Of a DNA stretch of 64,000 nucleotides, positions 17,920 to 25,786 are shown in pieces. The stretch is from positions 1,798,001 through 1,862,000 of the forward strand of contig JAMBOW010000001.1 in NCBI GenBank assembly GCA_023715865.1. The letters run 5' to 3'. Both the position numbers and the translations under genes were made by a program. Each line of letters opens with the position of its first letter. Position 1 is the stretch's first letter. The notes under the pieces are model-generated. The model did not search any database. It saw nothing but the letters and a program-made list of their open reading frames with translations, and was not told where the DNA came from. This DNA comes from Neobacillus mesonae (GTDB lineage: Bacteria > Bacillota > Bacilli > Paenibacillales > Paenibacillaceae).

Positions 17920-18934
17920 CGATATCATCTCCTCCGCCGCGAGCAATAATAATCTCACCAGCTTCTTCCAACCTTCTTATCGTTGCAACAATACGAGTCT
18001 GTGCTTCTTCCACATCACGAAGCCGGACAGGACCCATGTACTCCATCTCTTCTTTGAATGTTTCAGACATCCGTTTCGACATATTGGTGAATATCGCCTC
18101 ACGAACTTCTTCGCTGGCCACTTTAAGAGCAAGCTGCAGGTCGGCATTGTCGATGTCCCGAATAATACGCTGAATAGAGCGGTTATCCACGTTAACAATA
18201 TCTTCAAAGACAAACATGCGTTTCTTGATTTCTTCCGCCAGCTCCGGATCTTGAATTTCAAGAGAATCCAGAATAGTACGCTCCGTTCCTCGGTCTACAC
18301 CGTTCAAGATCTGAACAATGGACTCGATACCGCCTGCATTCGTGTAATCCTGTGTAACGGTAGCCGACAATTTTTGTTCAAGGACCCGTTCTACCTGTGA
18401 AATGACTTCTGGTGAAGTGCTGTCCATTACCGCTACACGTCTTGCAACATCCGCTTGCTTCTCCTGAGGAAGGGAAGAAAGAATGGCAGCCGCCTGCTCG
18501 AATTGCAGATAAGATAATACAAGTGCGATCGTCTGAGGGCTTTCATTCTGAATAAAGTTCAGAATTTGGTTAGGATCCGCTTTGCGGGCAAAGTCAAATG
18601 GTCTGACCTGAAGCGTAGCTGTAAGACGATTAATAACTTCAAGCGCTTTTTGCGACCCCAGTGCCTTCTCCAAAATCTCTTTAGCGTAATTGATACCGCC
18701 CTGTGAGATATATTCCTGTGCAAGGCAAATTTGATGAAATTCTGACATGATCACTTCTTTTTCAGATGAATCTACTTTTCGAACATTCGCGATCTCGAGC
18801 GTCAGTTGTTCAATTTCCTCATCTCTTAAATGTTTAAAGATTTGAGCTGAAACCTCTGGGCCGAGTGTTATTAACAATATTGCTGCCTTCTGTCGTCCGG
18901 TTAATCCGATCCCCTGCTTAACCAACTCGTTCAC
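17912..18934 (-). CDS. fliG: FliG flagellar motor switch protein
   Basis: 340-residue C-ring protein that transmits torque from the stator. The N-terminal domain begins GLTGRQKAAILLITLG. The middle EHPQ-type patch is represented by NESPQTIALVLSYLQ. The C-terminal torque helix carries charged residues (FVFEDIVNVDNRSIQRIIRDID). The start is a GTG two bases after the fliF stop. A TTG three codons later (18925) is an alternative with better ribosome-binding-site spacing. Confidence 0.97.
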   Translation of the reverse strand: MNELVKQGIGLTGRQKAAILLITLGPEVSAQIFKHLRDEEIEQLTLEIANVRKVDSSEKEVIMSEFHQICLAQEYISQGGINYAKEILEKALGSQKALEVINRLTATLQVRPFDFARKADPNQILNFIQNESPQTIALVLSYLQFEQAAAILSSLPQEKQADVARRVAVMDSTSPEVISQVERVLEQKLSATVTQDYTNAGGIESIVQILNGVDRGTERTILDSLEIQDPELAEEIKKRMFVFEDIVNVDNRSIQRIIRDIDNADLQLALKVASEEVREAIFTNMSKRMSETFKEEMEYMGPVRLRDVEEAQTRIVATIRRLEEAGEIIIARGGGDDIVV

Positions 18935-18936
18935 CT

Positions 18937-20526
18937 CTATTCATCAGCTAGCCATGTGCGAAGCAAGTTGACAAATTCATCCGGCTTCTTCTTCGCGAGT
19001 GTTTCCAGCTGTTTGCGCACTTGACTTTCGTTTGTGACTGTTTCCAAATTAATGGACGGGAACTCTGTAGGAACCTGGAGCGGAATATCTTCTTCGAACT
19101 CTTCTTCCTGTTTGTTACGCCGTCTTCTGTAAATCAAGTATCCGCCGCCTGCGAGCAGTAATACGGCTGCCGCCGCCAATCCCCACATCATACCGGAGGA
19201 CAGTTGAATGCCCGTCTCTTCAGCAGTTTCTGCTTGTGCCGATTTTTCGGTTACAGATACTCTGTTCGTTAAGTAATCTTCTTCATAAGTAACACCAGAG
19301 TTGGTTAGAGAGGTTCTAACTATATTCTGAAGTACACTGTTTATCTTATCGCCTGTTGGAGTAAGTCCACTATCTGGATCTATTTCCTCACCTACAGGTG
19401 TTTCAATGGCTACATTTATGGTTAAATCTTTTACAACATATGGACTTTGTACAATTTCTTTGGCAATTCTGTTAACCTCGTAGTTGATCGTCGAGGAGCT
19501 ATCTTCACCGCTTGCGGTAGAAGAGTCAGCTGCCGGGTAGTTAACAACATCTTCTTCTCCAGTGCCTGTAACTCCGCCATTAGCTGAGCCGCCTCCGGTA
19601 TAGCTGCTTTGGATATCCTGAACACTGATTTCGATCCCTCTCATGTTCTCTTCATCCACAGGCGTTACGAGATTTTGTGTTTCATTAACTTTGTCAAAAT
19701 TTAGATTTGATGTAACAAGCACATCAACGTTACTGCTGCCTGTAATTCCGGCCAAAAATTCCTTAACTGTTTTTTCAATATCTTCTTCATACTGCTTCTG
19801 CAGCTGCATATTCTCTTGTACTTCGCCAAGAACACTGCCTCCACCGCGTTCAGTCGGAACCAGTTCCTCGCCTTTATCGGTTGAAATCGTAATGTTCTCA
19901 ATTGGCAAATTCGGGACCGCTGTTTTCAACAAATTAAAATAACCATCAATAGCAGCCTGCGATGGCTGGTACCCAGGTTGAAACTTCAATACAGCTGAAG
20001 CCGAAGCGCTGTCCTGCTCTGAAGAAGCAAATAAGCTTTTTTCAGGAAGATTAACTAGTACTTTCGCCTCAGATATACCCTCCATGCCCTGAAGCATTTG
20101 CTCAATCTCACCATTAAAAGCATTAGCGTATTTTACTTGAAACTCTTTATCAGTCATCCCCATTGCAGAAGAGCCTTGGTCAAAGATGTCATAACCCATT
20201 GATCCGTTTTGGATTAATCCTTGAGAACCGACATCGACTTTCACTCGGGCTGCCTGGGTGCTTGGTACGGATATTTCGGATCCATCACCATTTAATTCAA
20301 AAGGGATACCTGCTGATTCCAAATAACTCATTACTCCAGCAGAGTCGCCGGCATCTAGTCCTGTAAATGCAACCTCGTATTCCGTTTTAGAAAACTGAAT
20401 GGTCAGGACAACAACAGCTATAACTAAAAATGCAAACGTAGAAATCAGCAAAACTTTTTGTTTTTTCGTAAATTTATTCCAATACGAGGAGATTTTATCC
20501 TTATATTGGGCCACTCTTTCGTTCAC
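18937..20526 (-). CDS. fliF: FliF MS-ring protein
   Basis: 529 residues. It has two membrane helices (about 25-45 and 445-465) flanking a large periplasmic-type region with YscJ-like ring-building motifs (ALDAGDSAGVMSYLE, VLVNLPEKSLFASSEQ). A short C-terminal cytoplasmic tail ends in VRKQLETLAKKKPDEFVNLLRTWLADE, the FliG-binding helix. It forms the MS ring and export-gate housing. The start is GTG 20524-20526, preceded by GATGAGG. Confidence 0.97.
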   Translation of the reverse strand: MNERVAQYKDKISSYWNKFTKKQKVLLISTFAFLVIAVVVLTIQFSKTEYEVAFTGLDAGDSAGVMSYLESAGIPFELNGDGSEISVPSTQAARVKVDVGSQGLIQNGSMGYDIFDQGSSAMGMTDKEFQVKYANAFNGEIEQMLQGMEGISEAKVLVNLPEKSLFASSEQDSASASAVLKFQPGYQPSQAAIDGYFNLLKTAVPNLPIENITISTDKGEELVPTERGGGSVLGEVQENMQLQKQYEEDIEKTVKEFLAGITGSSNVDVLVTSNLNFDKVNETQNLVTPVDEENMRGIEISVQDIQSSYTGGGSANGGVTGTGEEDVVNYPAADSSTASGEDSSSTINYEVNRIAKEIVQSPYVVKDLTINVAIETPVGEEIDPDSGLTPTGDKINSVLQNIVRTSLTNSGVTYEEDYLTNRVSVTEKSAQAETAEETGIQLSSGMMWGLAAAAVLLLAGGGYLIYRRRRNKQEEEFEEDIPLQVPTEFPSINLETVTNESQVRKQLETLAKKKPDEFVNLLRTWLADE

Positions 20527-20570
20527 TGTGTCACCTCATCCGAAACTTTGCTATAAATCTAAACCTGTAA

Positions 20571-20876
20571 CTACATTTGTATCCGCATGATTTCCTGGTA
20601 GGCTTCGATCACCTTGTTTCGAACTTGGTTTGTCAGCTGCAGACTGAGCAAAGCTTGCTCTGATGCAATCAAGACTTGATCAATATTAACGTTGCCTTGT
20701 ACAAACTCGGTCGACATTTGATGAGCATTTTTTTCTTGGTCTGCCACCTGAGTAATTGCGTCTTCTAGATAGGAAGAAAATTCTTTGATTGTTTCTGAAG
20801 GGGTGGTCTTGCTCTGTGTGAAATTCACTGCAGGAGTTTGTATAGCTGAAGTTTTAAACATTGTATTCTCTATCAC
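20571..20876 (-). CDS. fliE: FliE, MS ring-rod junction protein
   Basis: 101 residues, helical, with the family C-terminus EQALLSLQLTNQVRNKVIEAYQEIMRIQM. FliE joins the MS ring to the proximal rod and is the first exported rod subunit. The GTG start at 20874-20876 is six to seven bases after GGAGGG; the ATG five codons on is less well placed. Confidence 0.95.
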   Translation of the reverse strand: MIENTMFKTSAIQTPAVNFTQSKTTPSETIKEFSSYLEDAITQVADQEKNAHQMSTEFVQGNVNIDQVLIASEQALLSLQLTNQVRNKVIEAYQEIMRIQM

Positions 20877-20939
20877 GATTTTCCCTCCTATTACCTATAT
20901 CATTATGTATCTACATAATCTCTTTTCTTTTTTTAGTTT

Positions 20940-21389
20940 CTACCGCCCAATCTCTAGTGCTTTCATAAGCATGGCCTTTGAGGCATTCAATGCAGTAACG
21001 TTTGCTTCGTAGGATCTGGATGCACCAATCAGATCTACCATTTCTTTTGTGATATCAACATTAGGCATATACACATATCCTTCTTCATTGGCATCTGGAT
21101 GCGTTGGATTATATACAGGCTTAAGCGGGGCTGAATCCTCTTCAATGGCGGTTACTTTGACTCCCTGCCCAACATTCCCATTTTTCATTTCTGCATTTAA
21201 CATTTGCTTAAAGCTGGGTTGATTCGTCTCCATCACGACCATCTTCCGCTTGTATGGAACGGCTTCCCCATTCTCTATCTTTGCTCTTGTCGTCTCACTG
21301 TTCGCTATGTTCGAAGAAATGACATCCATCCGAAGTCGCTGGGCTGTTAGAGCCGAAGAACTGATATCAAAGCTGTTGCTGATGTTCAC
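20940..21389 (-). CDS. flgC: FlgC proximal rod protein
   Basis: 149 residues with the rod-family N-terminal motif SSALTAQRLRMDVISSNIANSETTRA and the C-terminal NVDITKEMVDLIGASRSYEANVTALNASKAM. Both helices form the D0 coiled coil of axial proteins. It is exported through the type III apparatus. It starts seven bases after the flgB stop. Confidence 0.97.
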   Translation of the reverse strand: MNISNSFDISSSALTAQRLRMDVISSNIANSETTRAKIENGEAVPYKRKMVVMETNQPSFKQMLNAEMKNGNVGQGVKVTAIEEDSAPLKPVYNPTHPDANEEGYVYMPNVDITKEMVDLIGASRSYEANVTALNASKAMLMKALEIGR

Positions 21390-21396
21390 CTAACCT

Positions 21397-21804
21397 CTAT
21401 CTCCCTTCTGCAGCAATTCGCATCATTTTGATTTGTTCGTTTACCAGCTGGATATAAGAGTTATAACGCAGCTGATTTTCCGCCAAAAGGCTCATTTCTT
21501 TATCCACATCTACATTATTGTAATTGTTATTCATCGTTGTACTATTATCGGTGGTTGTCACCGCTTGAGGAATGGAAGAACTAGGACCAATGGGAATATG
21601 CTTTTCGTTTGTACGTTTTCCAGTTAACTGCTTCGTCCCACCCTGCATTTCCTGTTCAAGCAGCTGCTCGAAATGTACCTCTGAACGTTTGAAATAAGGT
21701 GTATCACTATTGGCTATGTTATTACTAATCGCTAGTTGTCTGACGTTAGCAGCGTCAACTCCTGCTTGAAGCGTCCTAAAGCTAATATCATTTAGAAGAT
21801 TAAT
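21397..21804 (-). CDS. flgB: FlgB proximal rod protein, apparently starting at ATT
   Basis: Rod protein with NNIANSDTPYFKRSEVHFEQLL near the N-terminus and the closing DKEMSLLAENQLRYNSYIQLVNEQIKMM. Homologues start at the residues just before LLNDISFRTL. At that point the codon is ATT (21802-21804), seven bases after an excellent GGAAGGGAGGG site. No ATG, GTG or TTG lies in frame nearby downstream. The only in-frame ATG (21865-21867) would add 21 residues with no family similarity, and its nearest purine run is one base away. I therefore annotate 135 residues from ATT, with the 156-residue version as the alternative. Confidence 0.85.
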   Translation of the reverse strand: MNLLNDISFRTLQAGVDAANVRQLAISNNIANSDTPYFKRSEVHFEQLLEQEMQGGTKQLTGKRTNEKHIPIGPSSSIPQAVTTTDNSTTMNNNYNNVDVDKEMSLLAENQLRYNSYIQLVNEQIKMMRIAAEGR

Positions 21805-22259
21805 AACGTTTCCCTCCCTTCCAATATCTTTAAACAATTTCCATATAAAAATTGAGACCTGACTCATTCCCTTTCGACAAATATATCTGATATTTTTTCT
21901 TTTCCTAGGTCTTTAGTAGAAATAATAAGTTATTTGTCGTATATTCTAAGTTTCTTCGAGTTGGGCATTTATTACAATAAGAAAAAAGCCCTATCTTTTG
22001 CCAAAAAGGAGGACTTATTGTGTACAAAATTCAAAACATCTTCATTGAAATGAAATATTAGTCCCAATTTTCAATCAATATTTTCACAAAATTTACCTAA
22101 TCTAAGTTAGGACGACTTTAAAACTTATTGATTAAAATGTCGATGTGAACCAAGATAACGGCGCGACAAACCACATATATTGTCACATATAAGATGTGAT
22201 TTATAATATATTCACTCAATCAACTAGATATAATTGCGTTAACGCGAAAGTAACGAAAA
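21805..22259 (-). promoter_or_regulatory. Long non-coding leader upstream of the flagellar operon
   Basis: About 450 bases between the flgB ribosome binding site and the hslU terminator, AT-rich and without a convincing gene. Read on the minus strand it contains a SigD-like element (separate entry), a TCACAT/ATGTGA inverted repeat around 22184-22200, and an imperfect hairpin near 21980-22020 (AAGTCCT/AGGGCTT followed by T-rich sequence) that could attenuate transcription. In Bacillus this gap holds codY; here there is no trace of it. Confidence 0.5.
22177..22203 (-). promoter_or_regulatory. Candidate SigD-type promoter for the flagellar operon
   Basis: On the minus strand TAAA is followed after exactly 15 bases by GACAATAT. 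The B. subtilis SigD consensus is TAAA-N15-GCCGATAT, so the -10 block matches six of eight. Initiation would leave a leader of about 365 bases before flgB. No good SigA promoter was found in the same gap. This is a pattern match only. Confidence 0.35.
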
Positions 22260-22260
22260 T

Positions 22261-22305
22261 AAAAAAGACTCTTTAAAGAGAAAATCTCCTTAAAGAGTCT
22301 TTTTT
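22261..22305 (-). terminator. Terminator after hslU (bidirectional)
   Basis: A 20-base inverted repeat, AAAAAAGACTCTTTAAAGAG and CTCCTTAAAGAGTCTTTTTT, with a five-base loop and a single internal mismatch. It is flanked by A and T runs, so it can stop transcription either way. It immediately follows the hslU stop codon and separates the protease genes from the flagellar operon. Confidence 0.9.
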
Positions 22306-23700
22306 TTACAAAATATATTGACTTAGATCGCGATCCTTCGCAATTCCACCCAGCTTTTCTTTAACATATTCCGGTGTGATCGTCATCTTTTCCAATGTTA
22401 ACTCTGGAGCCTCAAAAGAAAGATCCTCAAGCAGCTTCTCCAAAATAGTATGCAATCGACGGGCACCGATGTTCTCTGTGTTCATATTGACTGATTCCGC
22501 AATATTTGCAATCTCCCGAATGGCATCCGGGGAGAATTCAATCTCGATATCCTCGGTCTTCAAGAGATCAATATACTGTTTGGTTAATGCATTCTTAGGC
22601 TCTGTCAAAATGGATACGAAGTCGTCCAATGATAAGCTGTTCAATTCCACCCGGATTGGGAAGCGGCCCTGCAGCTCTGGAATAAGATCTGATGGCTTCG
22701 ATACGTGGAAAGCACCTGCCGCTATAAACAGGATATAATCCGTTTTTACCGGTCCGTATTTAGTTATGACGGTGGAGCCTTCAACGATAGGCAGAATATC
22801 CCTCTGAACGCCTTCTCGGGATACATCCGGGCCTGATCCTTGCCCACGGCTGGCAACCTTGTCAATTTCGTCTATAAAAATAATACCAGATTGTTCTGCA
22901 CGCTTGATCGACTCCTGAGTAACATCATCCATGTCTATAAGCTTGCCTGCTTCTTCTTGAATGAGAACTTTACGTGCTTCTTTGATAGGAAGCTTTCGTT
23001 TTTTAGTACGTTTTGGCAAAAAGTTACCAAACATTTCTTGCATATTCATCCCCATCTGATCGTTGCCTTGACCGGCAAACATATCAAACATGTTAGGTGC
23101 GTTATCTTCTACGTCAATTTCGATGATGTCGTTCTCAAGCTGACCGGCCAGCAGTTCAAATCTAACTTTGCGTCTGCGTTCAGCGATGGATGCATCTTGT
23201 GCGGGCTCATCGTCCTGCTGAGTTTGCTCGTGGTTACCAAACAACATTTCAAACGGATTTTTTTGGTTTTTCGATTTGTTAGCTGAAGGAACTAGGATCT
23301 GAACAATTCGATCATTCGCATTTTCTTCCGCCTTATCTTTTACCTTCTCCGTTTTTTCCGATTTCACAATTCGAATCGAGGTTTCGATCAAATCCCGTAC
23401 CATGGATTCTACGTCTCGTCCAACATATCCAACCTCTGTAAATTTGGTAGCTTCCACTTTGACAAAAGGTGCACCAACCAATTTGGCAAGCCTTCTGGCA
23501 ATCTCAGTTTTACCTACACCGGTAGGTCCGATCATAAGAATGTTTTTAGGTACGATTTCATCCTGAGCATCTTCTGGAAGCCGGCTTCTGCGGTATCTGT
23601 TTCGAAGTGCAACGGCGACTGATTTTTTGGCCTGCTTTTGTCCAACAATATACTTATCTAGCTCAGCGACAATTTGTCTGGGGGTAAAAGCTTCATTCAT
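22306..23700 (-). CDS. hslU: HslU/ClpY unfoldase ATPase
   Basis: AAA+ unfoldase partner of HslV. It has 464 residues with N-terminal [20 protein letters not shown], Walker [10 protein letters not shown] at 58-66, an intermediate (I) domain (about 110-245) and Walker [11 protein letters not shown]. The pore motif GYVGRDV and sensor-2 region IGARRLHT are present. The C-terminal tail ends SQYIL, where HslU tails insert into HslV pockets. It starts after a GGGAGGG site, 39 bases downstream of hslV. Confidence 0.97.
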   Translation of the reverse strand: MNEAFTPRQIVAELDKYIVGQKQAKKSVAVALRNRYRRSRLPEDAQDEIVPKNILMIGPTGVGKTEIARRLAKLVGAPFVKVEATKFTEVGYVGRDVESMVRDLIETSIRIVKSEKTEKVKDKAEENANDRIVQILVPSANKSKNQKNPFEMLFGNHEQTQQDDEPAQDASIAERRRKVRFELLAGQLENDIIEIDVEDNAPNMFDMFAGQGNDQMGMNMQEMFGNFLPKRTKKRKLPIKEARKVLIQEEAGKLIDMDDVTQESIKRAEQSGIIFIDEIDKVASRGQGSGPDVSREGVQRDILPIVEGSTVITKYGPVKTDYILFIAAGAFHVSKPSDLIPELQGRFPIRVELNSLSLDDFVSILTEPKNALTKQYIDLLKTEDIEIEFSPDAIREIANIAESVNMNTENIGARRLHTILEKLLEDLSFEAPELTLEKMTITPEYVKEKLGGIAKDRDLSQYIL

Positions 23701-23739
23701 AATAGACGTCCCTCCCTAAATTCTATTCCTATTAGTAGT

Positions 23740-24282
23740 TTACAGTTCTTCAACTATAATATTACTGTTTGTAAATACGCAAATTTCGGAGGCTACTAGC
23801 AATGCTTCACGAGCCATATCCTTCGCTTCCAATTCTCCTGGATGACGTTTGAGCGCTCTGGCAGCGGCTAGAGCGTAATTACCGCCTGATCCAATCGCCA
23901 GAATATCATCATCAGGCTCAATAATTTCGCCGCCACCTGATATAAGAAGCATGCCTGTTTTATCCATTACGATCATCAGTGCTTCAAGCTTGCGAAGTAC
24001 ACGGTCCTGGCGCCAATCCTTAGCCAGCTCTACTGCCGCCCGCTGAAGATTGCCATGGTGCTCTTCCAATTTCCCTTCAAATTTCTCAAACAAGGTTATA
24101 GCATCTGCTACTGATCCGGCAAAACCGGCCACGACCTGTCCCCGGTACAATCTGCGTACCTTCTTCGCCGTATTTTTCATTACAACACTCTCGCCCATCG
24201 TTACCTGGCCATCGCCAGCAATAGCGGCTTTACCGTTATGACGCACTGCACAAATCGTTGTTGCATGAAATGTTGTTTGCAT
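23740..24282 (-). CDS. hslV: HslV/ClpQ protease subunit
   Basis: N-terminal-nucleophile protease of the HslUV complex. Conserved blocks: [43 protein letters not shown] and [16 protein letters not shown]. The start ATG is eight bases after AAAGGAGG. The encoded N-terminus is [13 protein letters not shown]. The usual catalytic Thr of E. coli HslV aligns with TTI, seven residues after the initiator Met. B. subtilis ClpQ also carries an extension and uses an N-terminal Ser. Which residue becomes the nucleophile here is not obvious. Confidence 0.96.
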   Translation of the reverse strand: MQTTFHATTICAVRHNGKAAIAGDGQVTMGESVVMKNTAKKVRRLYRGQVVAGFAGSVADAITLFEKFEGKLEEHHGNLQRAAVELAKDWRQDRVLRKLEALMIVMDKTGMLLISGGGEIIEPDDDILAIGSGGNYALAAARALKRHPGELEAKDMAREALLVASEICVFTNSNIIVEEL

Positions 24283-24312
24283 CTGTACAACCTCCTTTAT
24301 ACTATTTCAAAA

Positions 24313-24342
24313 GCCCGGCACGTCACAGAAGACTTGCCGGGC
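24313..24342 (-). other. GC-rich hairpin between trmFO and hslV
   Basis: Perfect 8-base arms GCCCGGCA / TGCCGGGC with a 14-base loop. On the minus strand the stem is followed by CTTTTG. It may be a weak terminator after trmFO or an RNA-processing hairpin. It sits where codV (xerC-type recombinase) is found in B. subtilis. Confidence 0.6.
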
Positions 24343-24358
24343 GCTTGCCAAAGACCAT

Positions 24359-25690
24359 CTAGTTAACCGTGGACAGTCCTTGTTCTTGTTGGAAACGTGT
24401 TATGCTGTCTAAAGCTCTGTTCGCTAACGCTTCATTTTTTTCTTTCTTATTCCGGATTTTTTGCTCAAGCTTTGGCAAAAGTCCAAAGTTAGCATTCATC
24501 GGTTGGAAATGTTTAAAATCGGCTGTTGTAATGTAATTCGCCATACTTCCAAGTGTACTCTCTACCGGTAGAATAGACAAATCCTTGCCGAGAGCAAGAG
24601 CAGCAGCATTCATTCCTGCAATGAGTCCAGAAGCTGCGGACTCTACATACCCCTCGACACCTGTCATTTGACCTGCAAAGAACAAGTTTTTGCGATTTTT
24701 AAACTGGTATGTTGGCTCAAGCAATTTAGGAGAATTGATAAATGTGTTACGGTGCATAACACCATATCGCACAAACTCCGCATTCTCAAGTCCAGGAATC
24801 AATCCAAACACACGCTTCTGTTCTCCCCATTTCAAATGGGTTTGGAAGCCCACCAAATTGTACAACGTACCGGCTGCATTATCCTGACGCAGCTGTACAA
24901 CTGCATATGGCAGCTCTCCGGTATGAGGATTGATGAGACCTACTGGCTTCATCGGGCCAAACAAGGCTGTCTGTTTACCGCGTTTCATCATTACCTCAAT
25001 TGGCATACAGCCCTCGAAATAAATTTCCTTCTCAAACTCTTTCAGTTCTGCCACTTCTGCCGTAATTAAAGCATCGTAGAAGCGATTAAACTCCTCTTCT
25101 GTCATCGGGCAGTTTAGATAAGCTGCTTCTCCCTTGTCATAACGGGAGGCAAGATACACTTTATTCATATCAATGGAGTCTTTTTCTACAATAGGTGCAG
25201 CAGCATCGTAGAAATAGAAGTATTCTTCTCCCATCAATGCTTTAATTTGCGCTGACAGGGCAGGAGAAGTAAGAGGACCTGTTGCAATGACTACGATGCC
25301 ATCACTTGGAATCTCCTGGATTTCTTCGTTGACCACTTCGATAAGCGGATGCTCATGCAAAGTGTTTGTGATCTCACCGGAAAAACCATCACGGTCAACG
25401 GCAAGCGCTCCGCCAGCAGGTACCGCATTACGGTCAGCGGCTCCAATGACGAGCGAATCTAACATCCGCATCTCTTCTTTTAATACACCTACTGCATTTG
25501 TTAGACCATTTGCACGTAGTGAGTTACTGCACACCAGCTCGGCAAATTTATTCGTATGGTGAGCAGGGGTCTTTACGACCGGGCGCATTTCATAAAGCTT
25601 GACAGGCACACCGCGACTAGCAATTTGCCAAGCAGCTTCGCTTCCGGCAAGTCCTGCACCAATAACTGTTACTTGTTGATTCTCGTTCAT
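24359..25690 (-). CDS. trmFO: TrmFO, folate/FAD-dependent tRNA m5U54 methyltransferase
   Basis: Methylates U54 of the tRNA T-loop using methylenetetrahydrofolate and FADH2. It has 443 residues with an N-terminal dinucleotide-binding motif ([13 protein letters not shown]), a GidA-like fold, and the conserved [22 protein letters not shown] and [16 protein letters not shown] blocks. The C-terminal [19 protein letters not shown] motif is intact. The conserved Cys residues (CSNSL and the later GCMPIEVM) are present. Confidence 0.97.
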   Translation of the reverse strand: MNENQQVTVIGAGLAGSEAAWQIASRGVPVKLYEMRPVVKTPAHHTNKFAELVCSNSLRANGLTNAVGVLKEEMRMLDSLVIGAADRNAVPAGGALAVDRDGFSGEITNTLHEHPLIEVVNEEIQEIPSDGIVVIATGPLTSPALSAQIKALMGEEYFYFYDAAAPIVEKDSIDMNKVYLASRYDKGEAAYLNCPMTEEEFNRFYDALITAEVAELKEFEKEIYFEGCMPIEVMMKRGKQTALFGPMKPVGLINPHTGELPYAVVQLRQDNAAGTLYNLVGFQTHLKWGEQKRVFGLIPGLENAEFVRYGVMHRNTFINSPKLLEPTYQFKNRKNLFFAGQMTGVEGYVESAASGLIAGMNAAALALGKDLSILPVESTLGSMANYITTADFKHFQPMNANFGLLPKLEQKIRNKKEKNEALANRALDSITRFQQEQGLSTVN

Positions 25691-25786
25691 ATTTACCCCC
25701 TCGCTGCAAGGCTCGCCGTTCCTAACAAGAAACAGCGAACCAACTATCTGCAGCCCGTATTACCGGTTAATCTAATTATTTTATTC

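Noticed and set aside
22060..22085. CodY-box-like sequence AATTTTCAATCAATA in the hslU-flgB gap
   Set aside because: About 11 of 15 matches in very AT-rich DNA; too weak to annotate, and CodY is not encoded here.
22840..23286. 148-codon plus-strand ORF opposite hslU
   Set aside because: Lies wholly within the conserved hslU frame and has no initiation signal.
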